64,000 nt of DNA from Mactromeris polynyma (GCA_032209605.1 JASFXZ010000140.1:1-64000), one strand, 5' to 3'; counted from the stretch's first letter, positions 41,558-49,910 are shown. Notes: a model not told the origin generated them from the letters alone. Numbers and translations are program-made.

Positions 41558-41774
41558 TTTTACAAATGAATGACTGACTTCTCTCAGGTCGAACTTTATA
41601 TAATAATGACGTAGTACTGATGACGTCAACGTTTAACTGTAAATTCCCGATAACTTCACGAGCGTCAATTAGCCCGGTTTTCCTGGAGAACGGTTCATTA
41701 TTTTGCAGGCAGAAAAAAATATATATATTTGAAATTCACTCGTTAGATACAGACGTAAACTTACTGCTACAGAA

Positions 41775-42371
41775 ATGAACTCACAATTCGATCCCCGCTT
41801 GTCTCAAGCGAGTAATCCTACCAGTATATATTACGGACTTCGAGCAAATGGGAAATTCTACTCAGACAAGGCTACTGGAATAACCTCACAATTCGATCCC
41901 CGCTTATCTCAAGCGAGTAATCCTACCAGTATATATTACGGACTTCGAGCAAATGGGAAATTCTACTCGGACAAGGCTGTGCAAACTGAGCATACACCAA
42001 ACATGACTCGTAGTATGGAACAGGTCGGGCGTAACAAGCAACGATCAAAATACTGGATATTTGAGATTGACAATTGCAGCGAAGCCGACTTGAACAACTG
42101 TCAAAGTTGGACTTACAATTTCATTGTTTTGGGCTACAATATTATAGCAGAAACGGGACAGAAACAACTGCGTGGGTATGTCCAACTACCTAGGAATTAC
42201 TATTTTAGCCAATTCAAGAAGTTGTTTCTCAAGAAGGCAAAAATGACCATTGCAAAATACCCGAGACAACAAATCATTAATGGCTTACAAAGAGAATCAA
42301 CCGTTGTCTTCATGGACGAAAAACCGGGACTAGACATTCGCAATGATCCAGAAACAATGATGATGGAATGA
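41775..42371 (+). CDS. CRESS-DNA Rep-like (HUH endonuclease fold) protein lacking catalytic motifs
   Basis: A 198-aa protein. Residues about 91-185 follow the N-terminal endonuclease domain of circovirus-type Rep: KYWIFEIDN at the place of motif I, a WTYNFIVLGYNIIAETG strand pair, QLRGYVQL at the place of the HUH motif II, then FKKLFLKKAKMTI and a VVFMDEKPG end at motif III. The metal-binding His residues and the nucleophilic Tyr are not present, so a nicking activity is unlikely. What remains could bind DNA or act as a dominant-negative partner. The first 68 residues are two copies of a 34-residue unit (SQFDPRLSQASNPTSIYYGL and on). A TATA-like AATATATATATTTG lies about 50 bases upstream. 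Confidence 0.65.
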   Translation: MNSQFDPRLSQASNPTSIYYGLRANGKFYSDKATGITSQFDPRLSQASNPTSIYYGLRANGKFYSDKAVQTEHTPNMTRSMEQVGRNKQRSKYWIFEIDNCSEADLNNCQSWTYNFIVLGYNIIAETGQKQLRGYVQLPRNYYFSQFKKLFLKKAKMTIAKYPRQQIINGLQRESTVVFMDEKPGLDIRNDPETMMME

Positions 42372-42838
42372 TTCAGATGTGAAAAATAAAATTTAAAAAC
42401 TTACACTATTTTGTTTGCTTTGTTTTTGTACCTATATCAAGACTGGTATTTGAGAACTGAAACTCAAATATGCATAGTACAGATAATGACACATACAAAG
42501 TGGTGATACTTACAAATGTTTGTCAAAAATACACCAAACACAGTCTGCGTCGCAAGAACAATTGTAACATCAGTGAAATATCATTATACAAAATTGGAGT
42601 GATATTTTGCAGAATGTGTATCAGTTTTCTATATTGTTACTACATGTTTTTCTTAGTACTGAAAATCTGTTATGATACATTTTTGTAGAATACGCATCAG
42701 TTTTGACACATTTGAGATACTCAATATATTTGTTCAACTCTATTTTATTTTTTTTCAACATACGAATACTCGGACAATTTTTATCATAAAAAAGTGAACT
42801 GTTGTACTATCCTGTACACTGATTGATTTGAGTTTGCT

Positions 42839-43057
42839 TCAGTTTGTGAAAAATTCTGTGATTCGAGTTTGCCTTCTTGTCACATCGATGCGTCGAGTTT
42901 TTCTCCGGTATTTCTTGGCAATATCAAATGCGTCGGCAAATAGACAACGAGGGCATTCGTTCAGTATTCGTCTGCAGCAAGCTAGACAAGCTTCGTATTC
43001 ACACATTATACATTTACAAGAATTGCGTTTCTCTTTCTTGCAGAGTGGACAATACAT
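42839..43057 (-). CDS. Mini RING/zinc-finger protein with a PCNA-binding PIP box
   Basis: A 72-aa protein. Residues 3-38 hold the pattern CPLC, CKCIMC, CLACC, CPRC, which fits a small RING or RING-like fold. A basic stretch (KKYRRKTRRIDVTRR) leads to QTRITEFF at 63-70, an exact PIP-box pattern (Q-x-x-I-x-x-F-F) at the C-terminus, as in p21. I infer binding to PCNA, possibly to ubiquitinate it or proteins at replication forks. Two plus-strand frames that overlap it have no motif. The start is the only ATG that covers the first Cys pair. Confidence 0.7.
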   Translation of the reverse strand: MYCPLCKKEKRNSCKCIMCEYEACLACCRRILNECPRCLFADAFDIAKKYRRKTRRIDVTRRQTRITEFFTN

Positions 43058-43167
43058 TTTGTACTATAGTTATGATAATCGAAACACAAATATATAACAA
43101 TAACAATAATACTCATTTAACATTTTTATTTTTGCCGAAAATTGAATAACAACGATATATCAAAACA

Positions 43168-43695
43168 TCAACGTGGGAAATGAAACGGTGGTTCGTTATC
43201 ATCATTCCAATCTTCCTTGGTCGAACTGCTGAGGTTACCCCACATCAATTTATGTTCGGTAGTTTTGTTTAGACGACACTGTTGCTCAGCCAAAAAGATT
43301 TCTTCCGCAGCTAAAAACCTTTCTTCATCAGCTTCGTTCCAACTGACAGCGTCTGACCATTGCAAATTGTTACTTTCTTGCTCATCGTTAGTCTCCATTT
43401 TGTCCGACTCTATTTTTTCCGACTCTATTTTGTCCGACTCTATTTTGTCCGACTCTATTTTGTCCGACTCTATTTTTTCCGACTCTATTTTGTCCGACTC
43501 TATTTTTTCCGACTCTATTTTTTCCGACTCTATTTTGTCCGAGTCTATTTTGTCCGAGTCTGTCTGAGTTTGAGCTTGAATCGCTTGTTTCATTTGTTCC
43601 ATGTATTTTTCTCTGTTATGTCGCAAAACGTCAATACATCGATCAATTCTCTCTAAGTTATTGTAAAGTTGTTGTATAGTAGTGATGTTCATCAT
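43168..43695 (-). CDS. Coiled-coil protein with tandem KIESD repeats
   Basis: 175 aa from the ATG at 43695. A longer frame to 43827 would add a hydrophobic stretch, but a canonical TATAAATA (43739-43746) lies between the two starts, so the shorter form is expected. It begins MMNITTIQQLYNNLERIDRC, a helical segment, followed by about twelve 5-residue units (KIES/DKIES) encoded by a 15-base tandem repeat at 43400-43555, then an acidic tail. Function unknown. The repeat is likely to vary in length between individuals. Confidence 0.6.
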   Translation of the reverse strand: MMNITTIQQLYNNLERIDRCIDVLRHNREKYMEQMKQAIQAQTQTDSDKIDSDKIESEKIESEKIESDKIESEKIESDKIESDKIESDKIESEKIESDKMETNDEQESNNLQWSDAVSWNEADEERFLAAEEIFLAEQQCRLNKTTEHKLMWGNLSSSTKEDWNDDNEPPFHFPR

Positions 43696-43738
43696 TAGAG
43701 TTGTTGCGTAAGTGTGACACCACTCTGAAGTCAATCTG

Positions 43739-43746
43739 TATTTATA
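43739..43746. promoter_or_regulatory. Bidirectional TATA box between two divergent genes
   Basis: TATTTATA, which reads TATAAATA on the minus strand. It lies 45 bases before the minus-strand start at 43695 and 96 bases before the plus-strand start at 43842. Confidence 0.6.
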
Positions 43747-43841
43747 GGGGGAAGCGTAAGCAACAAACAACAAAAATAATGCACCACAGCAAATTATATT
43801 TCTCCAGTTCGCCACACAAACAACCAAACTTTATTTGAAAG

Positions 43842-44471
43842 ATGTTTACATCCAAACTAGACGATCCGCGTTTCGTAGCGTATCTCAACAAAGTTAATAT
43901 GGACATATCGACTACGCAGCACGTTCTGAACCAAGCAAGAGAATCAAACAAATTTGTCATTTTCTACTTTGATCCGATCAAAATATGGTCAATTACGAAT
44001 CATGACATCAACATTCAGAATGACCAAATTTTGCGAATGAAGCGCAATTTGAAAATATACATGAATAATCGTTTTGGTGACAAATTGTGTTGTGTTGAGT
44101 CAATTCAGTATTGGGATACGTTATCAATTATTGCAGATCGCGCGGAGTGCGTTAAAGCATTAGTGATGGTTTTTGTCACAGACGAAATTCTTGACAAAAT
44201 GATTAGTTGGTATCCTGTGTTGACACTTTCCATGATGATTCGTGACAAACGTATATCTGCCAAAAATGTGATATTTGTGTTTGCCAAAGACAACAGTCGA
44301 GTGCAGTTTTCAAATAGAACATTTCGTACATCAGAATATTTCGACAATCACGATGCACTGCCGGGATCGCTGCCTGTGAAATGTCAATCTATTCAAGACA
44401 AATGGGAGTATTTGACTTCTCTTGGAGCAGAAATCATGCTCGAACCGACCCTACAGACGCCGATACCTTAA
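43842..44471 (+). CDS. Unrecognised protein, possibly TIR-like
   Basis: A 209-aa soluble protein with alternating strands and helices: FVIFYFDPIKIW, then CVKALVMVFVTDEIL, then WYPVLTLSMMIRDKRI and NVIFVFAKDN. The order strand-helix-strand with a VMVFVTDEI strand and a conserved Trp after it recalls a TIR domain, but the expected catalytic Glu and box 1 motif are not clear. I give this only as a suggestion. No signal peptide or membrane segment. Intact. Confidence 0.5.
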   Translation: MFTSKLDDPRFVAYLNKVNMDISTTQHVLNQARESNKFVIFYFDPIKIWSITNHDINIQNDQILRMKRNLKIYMNNRFGDKLCCVESIQYWDTLSIIADRAECVKALVMVFVTDEILDKMISWYPVLTLSMMIRDKRISAKNVIFVFAKDNSRVQFSNRTFRTSEYFDNHDALPGSLPVKCQSIQDKWEYLTSLGAEIMLEPTLQTPIP

Positions 44472-44724
44472 CTTTCGTTACATGACTTTGTTACATGTTA
44501 TTATGGACAACATGACAATTTTGTAGATTGGGCACAAACTGTTGAATGAGTGACAATGCCGCACAATACCATGTTGTCTGGAAATTGTTGGTTGCTTGTT
44601 TCAAACAATGTGTTAATTAATTCAAGATAAAAGTTGAGACTTGTTGATATACTAGATTTGTATTTTTGTAAGATAACATGTAAATGACAGACAAACAATA
44701 ACTCATTGATATTAATACACAAAT

Positions 44725-45207
44725 CTAGTATGTTGTTTGTAACTGTTCTGCGATATTGTTTGCAAATTTCAAACCAATATCCAACCATTTCATGGCCTGG
44801 CTAGTCTTTTCTGTTTCGACACATATTTGGCTGTCCCATCCACCATTTCTCTCTATCCAGTCGTTTATTCCACGATTGTTCATGAAGACGTTGACGCGAG
44901 TAGTTAAATCATTTGCCTCTGCAATTTTATTTCGAGACAAAAGATCTCGATAGATCATTGCTGTCATTACAAAAATTGCATATATTCTCCCCCAGTGAAT
45001 TTCTTCATGAAACGGAGTGACATTTTCTAATATTTTCGACAAGTCGATCAATTGTACGTTCACCAATTCACTGTGATCCTTCATTCGACTTTCTACATCT
45101 GTTACTCCGATCATTAATCGTGCCATTATAATAATATCGGTCTCGATTGAGGCGCAACTTTCAAATTTGTATTTCAGAAACAAATCCAATATATGTTTGC
45201 TATTCAT
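44725..45207 (-). CDS. Bcl-2-like protein, copy 1
   Basis: 160 aa from the ATG at 45207, which lies just behind the shared promoter element. In-frame ATGs further up would translate that element and are rejected. Seen: BH1 core WGRIYAIF at 72-79 and BH2 WIERNGGWD at 117-125, the best-conserved marks of Bcl-2 proteins, separated by the usual helix. The C-terminal helix (AMKWLDIGLKFANNI) is amphipathic and there is no clear membrane anchor. Such proteins hold BH3 proteins or Bax/Bak and block death at mitochondria. First member of a cluster of four. Confidence 0.82.
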   Translation of the reverse strand: MNSKHILDLFLKYKFESCASIETDIIIMARLMIGVTDVESRMKDHSELVNVQLIDLSKILENVTPFHEEIHWGRIYAIFVMTAMIYRDLLSRNKIAEANDLTTRVNVFMNNRGINDWIERNGGWDSQICVETEKTSQAMKWLDIGLKFANNIAEQLQTTY

Positions 45208-45245
45208 AGTTGTGCGTCTGTTTTTTTGAATGGTGAAATAACTAA

Positions 45246-45270
45246 TGTGAGAGATCACACACCTCAGTCG
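45246..45270 (-). promoter_or_regulatory. Shared upstream element, copy 1
   Basis: Plus strand reads TGTGAGAGATCACACACCTC followed by AGTCG. The core TGTGA-N4-TCACA is an inverted repeat. It stands about 40 bases before the start of Bcl-2-like copy 1, followed by an ATTAGTTATTTCACCATT stretch also shared by the other copies. Confidence 0.7.
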
Positions 45271-45534
45271 AATATTTGGTATGAACAATAATACACTGGA
45301 CATCAAGTAGACTGAATTCGTTAGAAATACTATCATTGTTTCATTCAATAATGATACAAACAAACTTGATGTATCAAGTATTGTCTCAAACCAAACCTAT
45401 CTACGTCTATATTGAAATAACGAGGTAACAAAATATTATAGTTTGACTACATTTTATTTTCAACATTTTTTCACGTGATACAATTGTGTCTTCACATGAA
45501 CCGTAGAGCACAGGCCACACGGCTGAAGTGCAAC

Positions 45535-45995
45535 TTACGGGACATCTGTGTCTTCGATATCAGCTCCCAAATGGGGTAGTTTATCCCATCCACCATTCCT
45601 CTCTATCCAGTCGTGTACACCACGATTGTTCAGAAAGGCGTCGACGCGAGTTGGCAAATTATTTGCCTCTACAATTCTATTTCGAGACAATAGAATTCGA
45701 TAGATTATTGCTGTCATTACAAAAACTAGGTATATTTTCCCCACTCGATTTCTTTGTCAACCGGTAAAAGTTTGTGTAATGTAACCAACAAGTCCGATTC
45801 CACTAGTATAGTATTCAAGTCACTGTCGTCCTTCTTCATTAGCCGTTCCACTCGCCGTTCTAATCGCGGTTCTACTCGCCGTTCTACCTCTCCATCTAAT
45901 AAAGCGATAAAATAACGTTTGTACATACTACAGGACCTATAGTAATCATCCAATCCGTCTTCCAGAAACATATCAAACATATGTTTGCTACTCAT
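45535..45995 (-). pseudogene. Bcl-2-like copy 2, frameshifted at the BH1 motif
   Basis: The first part opens at 45995 and runs to a stop at 45726 just after the start of BH1. The rest of BH1 and an intact BH2 (WIERNGGWDK) lie in another frame up to 45535. The break is at a GGGGAAAA run near 45733-45742, so one base seems to be missing. A run-length read error is possible. The N-terminal half also carries an expanded Arg/Glu stretch (RRVEPRLERRVERL) absent from the other copies. If real, the break removes BH2 and abolishes the usual groove. Confidence 0.75.
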
Positions 45996-46033
45996 AATTG
46001 TGCGTCTGTGTTGTTCAATGGTGAAATAACTAA

Positions 46034-46060
46034 TGTGAGAGATCACACACGTCAGTCGAA
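46034..46060 (-). promoter_or_regulatory. Shared upstream element, copy 2
   Basis: TGTGAGAGATCACACACGTC followed by AGTCGAATATTTGG, about 40 bases before the broken copy 2. Almost identical to copy 1. Confidence 0.7.
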
Positions 46061-46299
46061 TATTTGGTATGAATAATAATGCACTTGTATTCGTTTGAAA
46101 TTTTTATTGTTTCATTTAGTAACGATTATATCAAATATTTATCAAACCAAACCAACCTGCGTCTATATTGAAATAACAAGGTAACAAAATATGATAGTTT
46201 GACTATATTTTATTCATTTTATTTTCAGCATTTTTTCACGTGATACAATTGTTTCTTCACATGAACCGTAGAGCACAGGCCACACGGCTGAAGTGCAAC

Positions 46300-46731
46300 T
46301 TACGGGACAGCTGTGTCTTCGATATCAACTCCCAAATGGCTTAGTTTATCCCATCCACCATTCCTCTCTATCCAGTCGTTTACACCACGTTTGTTCAGAA
46401 AGGCGTCGACGTTTGCGGTTAAAGTTTTTGCCTCTGCAATTCTATTTTGAGACAAAAGATTTCGATAGATCTTTGCTGTCACTACAAAAATTGCATAAAT
46501 TCCAATACAGGTAATTTCGTCGTCAACCGGCAAAATGTATTGTAATATATCCAACAAGTCCGATTTCACTAGTCTAGTTTTCAAGTAACAGCTGCTCTTT
46601 AATGTCTGGTCTATTCCCACTTCTACTTCTGATGCTCCTATCAAAACCCTTTGGAATATACTATTGGATGAGGTGTACCTTTCAAATTTGTGTTTTAAAA
46701 ACAAATCTAGCATATGTCTGCTAGAGTTCAT
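46300..46731 (-). CDS. Bcl-2-like protein, copy 3, with altered BH1
   Basis: 143 aa, intact. BH2 is kept (WIERNGGWDK), and the helix between the motifs matches copies 1 and 4. BH1 is changed: the WGR core is replaced by a CIG sequence before IYAIF. In cellular proteins the Gly-Arg pair contacts BH3 helices, so this copy may have a different partner or a weaker one. It ends, like the broken copy 2, in LGxDIEDTxVP and lacks the longer C-terminal helix of copies 1 and 4. Confidence 0.75.
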   Translation of the reverse strand: MNSSRHMLDLFLKHKFERYTSSNSIFQRVLIGASEVEVGIDQTLKSSCYLKTRLVKSDLLDILQYILPVDDEITCIGIYAIFVVTAKIYRNLLSQNRIAEAKTLTANVDAFLNKRGVNDWIERNGGWDKLSHLGVDIEDTAVP

Positions 46732-46769
46732 GATTGTGCGTCTGTTATGCTGAATGACGAACTAACTAA

Positions 46770-46797
46770 TGTGAGAGATCACACTCGTCAGTCGAAT
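46770..46797 (-). promoter_or_regulatory. Shared upstream element, copy 3
   Basis: TGTGAGAGATCACACTCGTC followed by AGTCGAAT, about 40 bases before the start of Bcl-2-like copy 3. Confidence 0.7.
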
Positions 46798-46847
46798 AAA
46801 TGGTTTGAATAATAATGCACCGGGTCACGTTTTCACATAACAATAAA

Positions 46848-47249
46848 TTACAATTTGAAAACATTCCAATTAATGGTAACACTGGAAGGTGCTTCTCTCA
46901 TTGTAGATTCAAGTTTTTCTAGAGTCGCGGCGTTAGAACCTAGTTGCTGTGACCAGACAATTAGCATTTTAAAAATTTGAAGAGACATACTGGTTGGGTT
47001 TTCTGCTTTTATTTGTGCTATGATATTACTGTCAACATCTAGGTATGGAGCTATCAACTCCCAGTTTTCGCCGACTGCCTCATCAGCAATTCTCATTAGG
47101 TCACTTTCAGTTGCTTTGCCCGTATCTGCAGAATAATTAAGAAGAGTGTGTTGCTGTTCAAGTTCCGTAATGTCAGTTTCAAGTTTATCAACATTAATTG
47201 TTGTATGTAACTCAACTCTCTGACCGACAGATCTAGATGTTCCTTGCAT
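46848..47249 (-). CDS. Death-domain protein
   Basis: 133 aa. After a variable N-terminus with a helical stretch (VDKLETDITELEQQHTLL), residues about 46-120 form a death domain: DLMRIADEAVGENWELIAPYL, then VDSNIIAQIKAE, then MLIVWSQQLGSNAATLEKLE. The Trp and the W...G..AT..L block are typical. It has no caspase, kinase or RING part, so it may act as a decoy for FADD-, Pelle/IRAK- or receptor-type complexes. It lies inside the Bcl-2-like cluster and has the same upstream element, although it is not related in sequence. Confidence 0.8.
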   Translation of the reverse strand: MQGTSRSVGQRVELHTTINVDKLETDITELEQQHTLLNYSADTGKATESDLMRIADEAVGENWELIAPYLDVDSNIIAQIKAENPTSMSLQIFKMLIVWSQQLGSNAATLEKLESTMREAPSSVTINWNVFKL

Positions 47250-47271
47250 TGTTGAGTAGTGAAATAACTAA

Positions 47272-47299
47272 TGTAAGAGATCACACTCGTCAGTCGAAT
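47272..47299 (-). promoter_or_regulatory. Shared upstream element, copy 4 (death-domain gene)
   Basis: TGTAAGAGATCACACTCGTC followed by AGTCGAAT, some 25-50 bases before the ATG of the death-domain gene. One base of the palindrome is changed. Confidence 0.7.
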
Positions 47300-47528
47300 A
47301 TATGGTTTGAATAATAATGTACTGGATATCAAGTAGACTGTAGTCGTTTAAACGTGTGTTATATTGATATAACAAGGTAACAAAATATGATAGTTTTTTT
47401 TACATTTTATTCATTTTATTTTCAACATTTTTATACGTTTTATGAACCGTAGAGCACAGGCAACACGGCTGAAGTGTAACTCACGGGATATCTGTGATTT
47501 TCAGAATAACAATAACACATTCACAAAT

Positions 47529-48038
47529 CTAATATGTTCGTAACTCTTCAAAGATATTGACCGCGATTTTCAAACCAATATCCAACAATGTCATGACTTG
47601 ATTAGTATTTTCTGTTTTGACACATGTTTGGTTATCCCATCCACCATTCCTCTCTATCCAGTCAATTACACCACGATTGTTCATGAAGACGTTGACGTGA
47701 GTAGTTAGATCATTTGCCTCTGCAATTCTACATCGAGACAACATATTACGATACGTTTTGGCTGTTATTGCAAAAATTGCATATATTCTTCCCCAGTGGA
47801 TTTCTTCGTCAACCGGCAAAATGTTTTGTAATGTAACCAACAAAGCCACAAAGTCCAAATCCCCATTTACTAGTATATCATTCAAGTCACTGTCGCTCTC
47901 CATTCGCCGTTCTACCTCTGTTACACCGATTAACAGACGGCGGAATATACTACAGTCGGTCTCGGATGAGGCGTAATTTTCAAATTTGTATTTCAGAAAC
48001 AAATCCAATCTAAGTTTGTTATACGTTGTCTGAAACAT
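47529..48038 (-). CDS. Bcl-2-like protein, copy 4
   Basis: 169 aa, intact. BH1 WGRIYAIF and BH2 WIERNGGWD are both complete, and the C-terminal helix (VMTLLDIGLKIAVNIFEELR) is like that of copy 1. Closest to copy 1 overall. The N-terminus begins MFQTTYNKLRLDLFLKYKF rather than MNSK/MSSK. Confidence 0.82.
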   Translation of the reverse strand: MFQTTYNKLRLDLFLKYKFENYASSETDCSIFRRLLIGVTEVERRMESDSDLNDILVNGDLDFVALLVTLQNILPVDEEIHWGRIYAIFAITAKTYRNMLSRCRIAEANDLTTHVNVFMNNRGVIDWIERNGGWDNQTCVKTENTNQVMTLLDIGLKIAVNIFEELRTY

Positions 48039-48086
48039 GATGATAAATGATTGTGTGTCTGTTTTGTTGAATGGTGAACTATCTAA

Positions 48087-48115
48087 TGTGAGAGATCACG
48101 CACAACAGTCGAATA
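48087..48115 (-). promoter_or_regulatory. Shared upstream element, copy 5
   Basis: TGTGAGAGATCACGCACAAC followed by AGTCGAATATTT, about 50 bases before Bcl-2-like copy 4. Confidence 0.7.
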
Positions 48116-48129
48116 TTTAGTATGAAAAG

Positions 48130-48474
48130 TAATGCACCGGGTCACGAGTTCACAAGACCGATTTTGGAAAATCGATCATTAATTTCTCGACATCATAATG
48201 AAATTTTGTGTATTTTCACGATTCAAATTAGAAGTTTATTGGGTAGTTTTGTGTGTGTATGTTCATCACGAGTACTCACAATTGCTTCATGAAAATTGCA
48301 AATATTTTTTATGGATCAAGTTGATCAAATTCAGTTGATCCTTTGTGAACATGTATTCGTTTGAAATTCATTCAGTATTTTCTCAAACCAACCTATGTCT
48401 ATATCGAAATAACAAGGTAACAAAAATGATAAAATGTCACCTAATTGACAATCTCAGCGGGCGCATGATGTTAC
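48130..48474. other. No gene; ends in two degenerate CRE-array units
   Basis: AT-rich spacer. At 48437-48495 it has CACCTAATTGACAATCTCAG and ACCTAATTGGAAATATCAG, two units of the CRE-array type in which the octamer has decayed (ATGATGTTAC). The second unit runs into the next gene. Confidence 0.6.
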
Positions 48475-48882
48475 CTAATTGGAAATATCAGCGTCATTGA
48501 AACAATATTCGTGGATTACATCAGATCCGATTATTATGACGTTACTGTCAGACACTTCGAACACAAAACAACATCCTAGACATAAGCCTTTCATCCGTAA
48601 AAATGCATTACTAGAACAACATCGATCGCAGAAATAAGTTTCATTTCTGCACCAATAACAAAAATATCCACGTAATGAATCCCAAATATGTTCTTCATTT
48701 CGAAATTTTGTCGTTGTGGCACAACACTGACACGAGCCTAGGTAGCCTATCGGATGCGTCAAAAATGGCAACTTTTTTCGAGTAACACTATCTAACGTTT
48801 TTCTGATAACAGAAAAATCACCAGCTATTCCGTCTATCGAAATAACTACACACGGGTTTGTTCTGATGTAATACGGATGCAT
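48475..48882 (-). CDS. Cys-rich zinc-binding protein of unknown function
   Basis: 135 aa. Three close Cys groups: CQCC (51-54), CYWC with CDRCC (75-89), and CLGCC (101-105), which fit two zinc sites of ZZ, B-box or PHD size. The rest is hydrophobic strand-like sequence (NVIIIGSDVIHEYC). I do not recognise the family. The last residues (DISN and the stop) are encoded by a CRE-array-type repeat unit, so the original end of the gene has been replaced. A fragment of its 3' part is present at 18802-18881. Confidence 0.65.
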   Translation of the reverse strand: MHPYYIRTNPCVVISIDGIAGDFSVIRKTLDSVTRKKLPFLTHPIGYLGSCQCCATTTKFRNEEHIWDSLRGYFCYWCRNETYFCDRCCSSNAFLRMKGLCLGCCFVFEVSDSNVIIIGSDVIHEYCFNDADISN

Positions 48883-49006
48883 ACTTTCACTGACACCGAG
48901 ACATGTCGTTTGAGAAACAAATTGACATAATAATAATTCAACTGTCTTAAGTTTATTTGTTCAAAATCATTTTATTCAGAATTAGTTGTATGTTTTTTAT
49001 TCACAT

Positions 49007-49375
49007 TTAGTCAAATTGTTCTATCAGTACCATTAGTTTGTCTTTCCAAGCAGAGTCCATATTTTTCTGTCGATAAGTGCTCAATCTTGTCTTAACTTTT
49101 GCGATAAGCTGTGCCGAAACGTTAATCTTACACTGACATTTAAGCTCCCATTCGCTCAAAACGGAGTCAAATTCGACTTTCTCTATCATGAAATCTATGT
49201 ACATGTCCAGGTTGTCTGTTCCTGACAACCAAAGACACGGGTGGTCTCTCTGACTCGAACAGTCGTTGATGCAACCAAAACATTGTTCCTTAACCACAGA
49301 GCTATAGTGTTTGGAAACTGCATCGGCAAATAAAATGTCGAAGTAGGAATCGAGTAACAATTCTTCGGTGTACAT
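49007..49375 (-). CDS. Unrecognised small protein with Cys motif
   Basis: 122 aa, acidic, helical. Contains CFGCINDC and later CQC, which may bind one zinc. The C-terminal half (AQLIAKVKTRLSTYRQKNMD) is helical. There is an AT-rich TATATAT stretch 35-55 bases upstream. No similarity recognised. Confidence 0.5.
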   Translation of the reverse strand: MYTEELLLDSYFDILFADAVSKHYSSVVKEQCFGCINDCSSQRDHPCLWLSGTDNLDMYIDFMIEKVEFDSVLSEWELKCQCKINVSAQLIAKVKTRLSTYRQKNMDSAWKDKLMVLIEQFD

Positions 49376-49449
49376 GATGTTTTGTGTTTTGAAGATCGAT
49401 AGAGTTTAAATCATATATATAATATAATAAAATAATGATTTTGTAACTG

Positions 49450-49773
49450 TTATGGTCTACGAAATATTGCACTGAATTTTCTCAGTAAACGCGCAAAGCA
49501 GCTGTTTTTGTTTCTGTCTTGTCTTGTTAGGAGCGGGTCAGTTTGGCATTTCAAATATTCTATTTCTTGTTGTTGAGCTGAAATTTCCACCATGAAAGGT
49601 GTTTCAAGTGCGTCGATTTCACTCTGTAACTCAAAAATGACGTTCTCGAGACATTCATTTCTATCCCTAAGATGTTGTATCGTATGTGTCTGTTTCATGA
49701 TTCTATCAATCAAACTCATTTCGTCGTTCGACTTTGTCTGATCAACCATTTCATTAGAAAATAACAATTTCAC
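49450..49773 (-). CDS. Small coiled-coil protein
   Basis: 107 aa. Residues about 18-80 form a coiled coil (LIDRIMKQTHTIQHLRDRNE, LENVIFELQSEIDAL), followed by a basic C-terminus with FARLLRKFSAIFRRP. It may oligomerise; no further function can be given. The arrangement resembles the other coiled-coil genes at 50 and 53 kb. Confidence 0.5.
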   Translation of the reverse strand: MKLLFSNEMVDQTKSNDEMSLIDRIMKQTHTIQHLRDRNECLENVIFELQSEIDALETPFMVEISAQQQEIEYLKCQTDPLLTRQDRNKNSCFARLLRKFSAIFRRP

Positions 49774-49910
49774 ATAATTGTACGATTATATATTTATTTT
49801 GAAATTAATTAATAAAATATTTGAGTTTTCTGACATCAACATGTGTGTTTGTTTTCTGCGACAGTTTGTATTATTTGATTCAGTCATTCAATGATCACTA
49901 ACGAGTCAAC

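Noticed and set aside
44501..44788. 95-aa minus-strand frame behind Bcl-2-like copy 1
   Set aside because: It overlaps the end of that gene in another frame and shows no conservation with the ends of the other copies.
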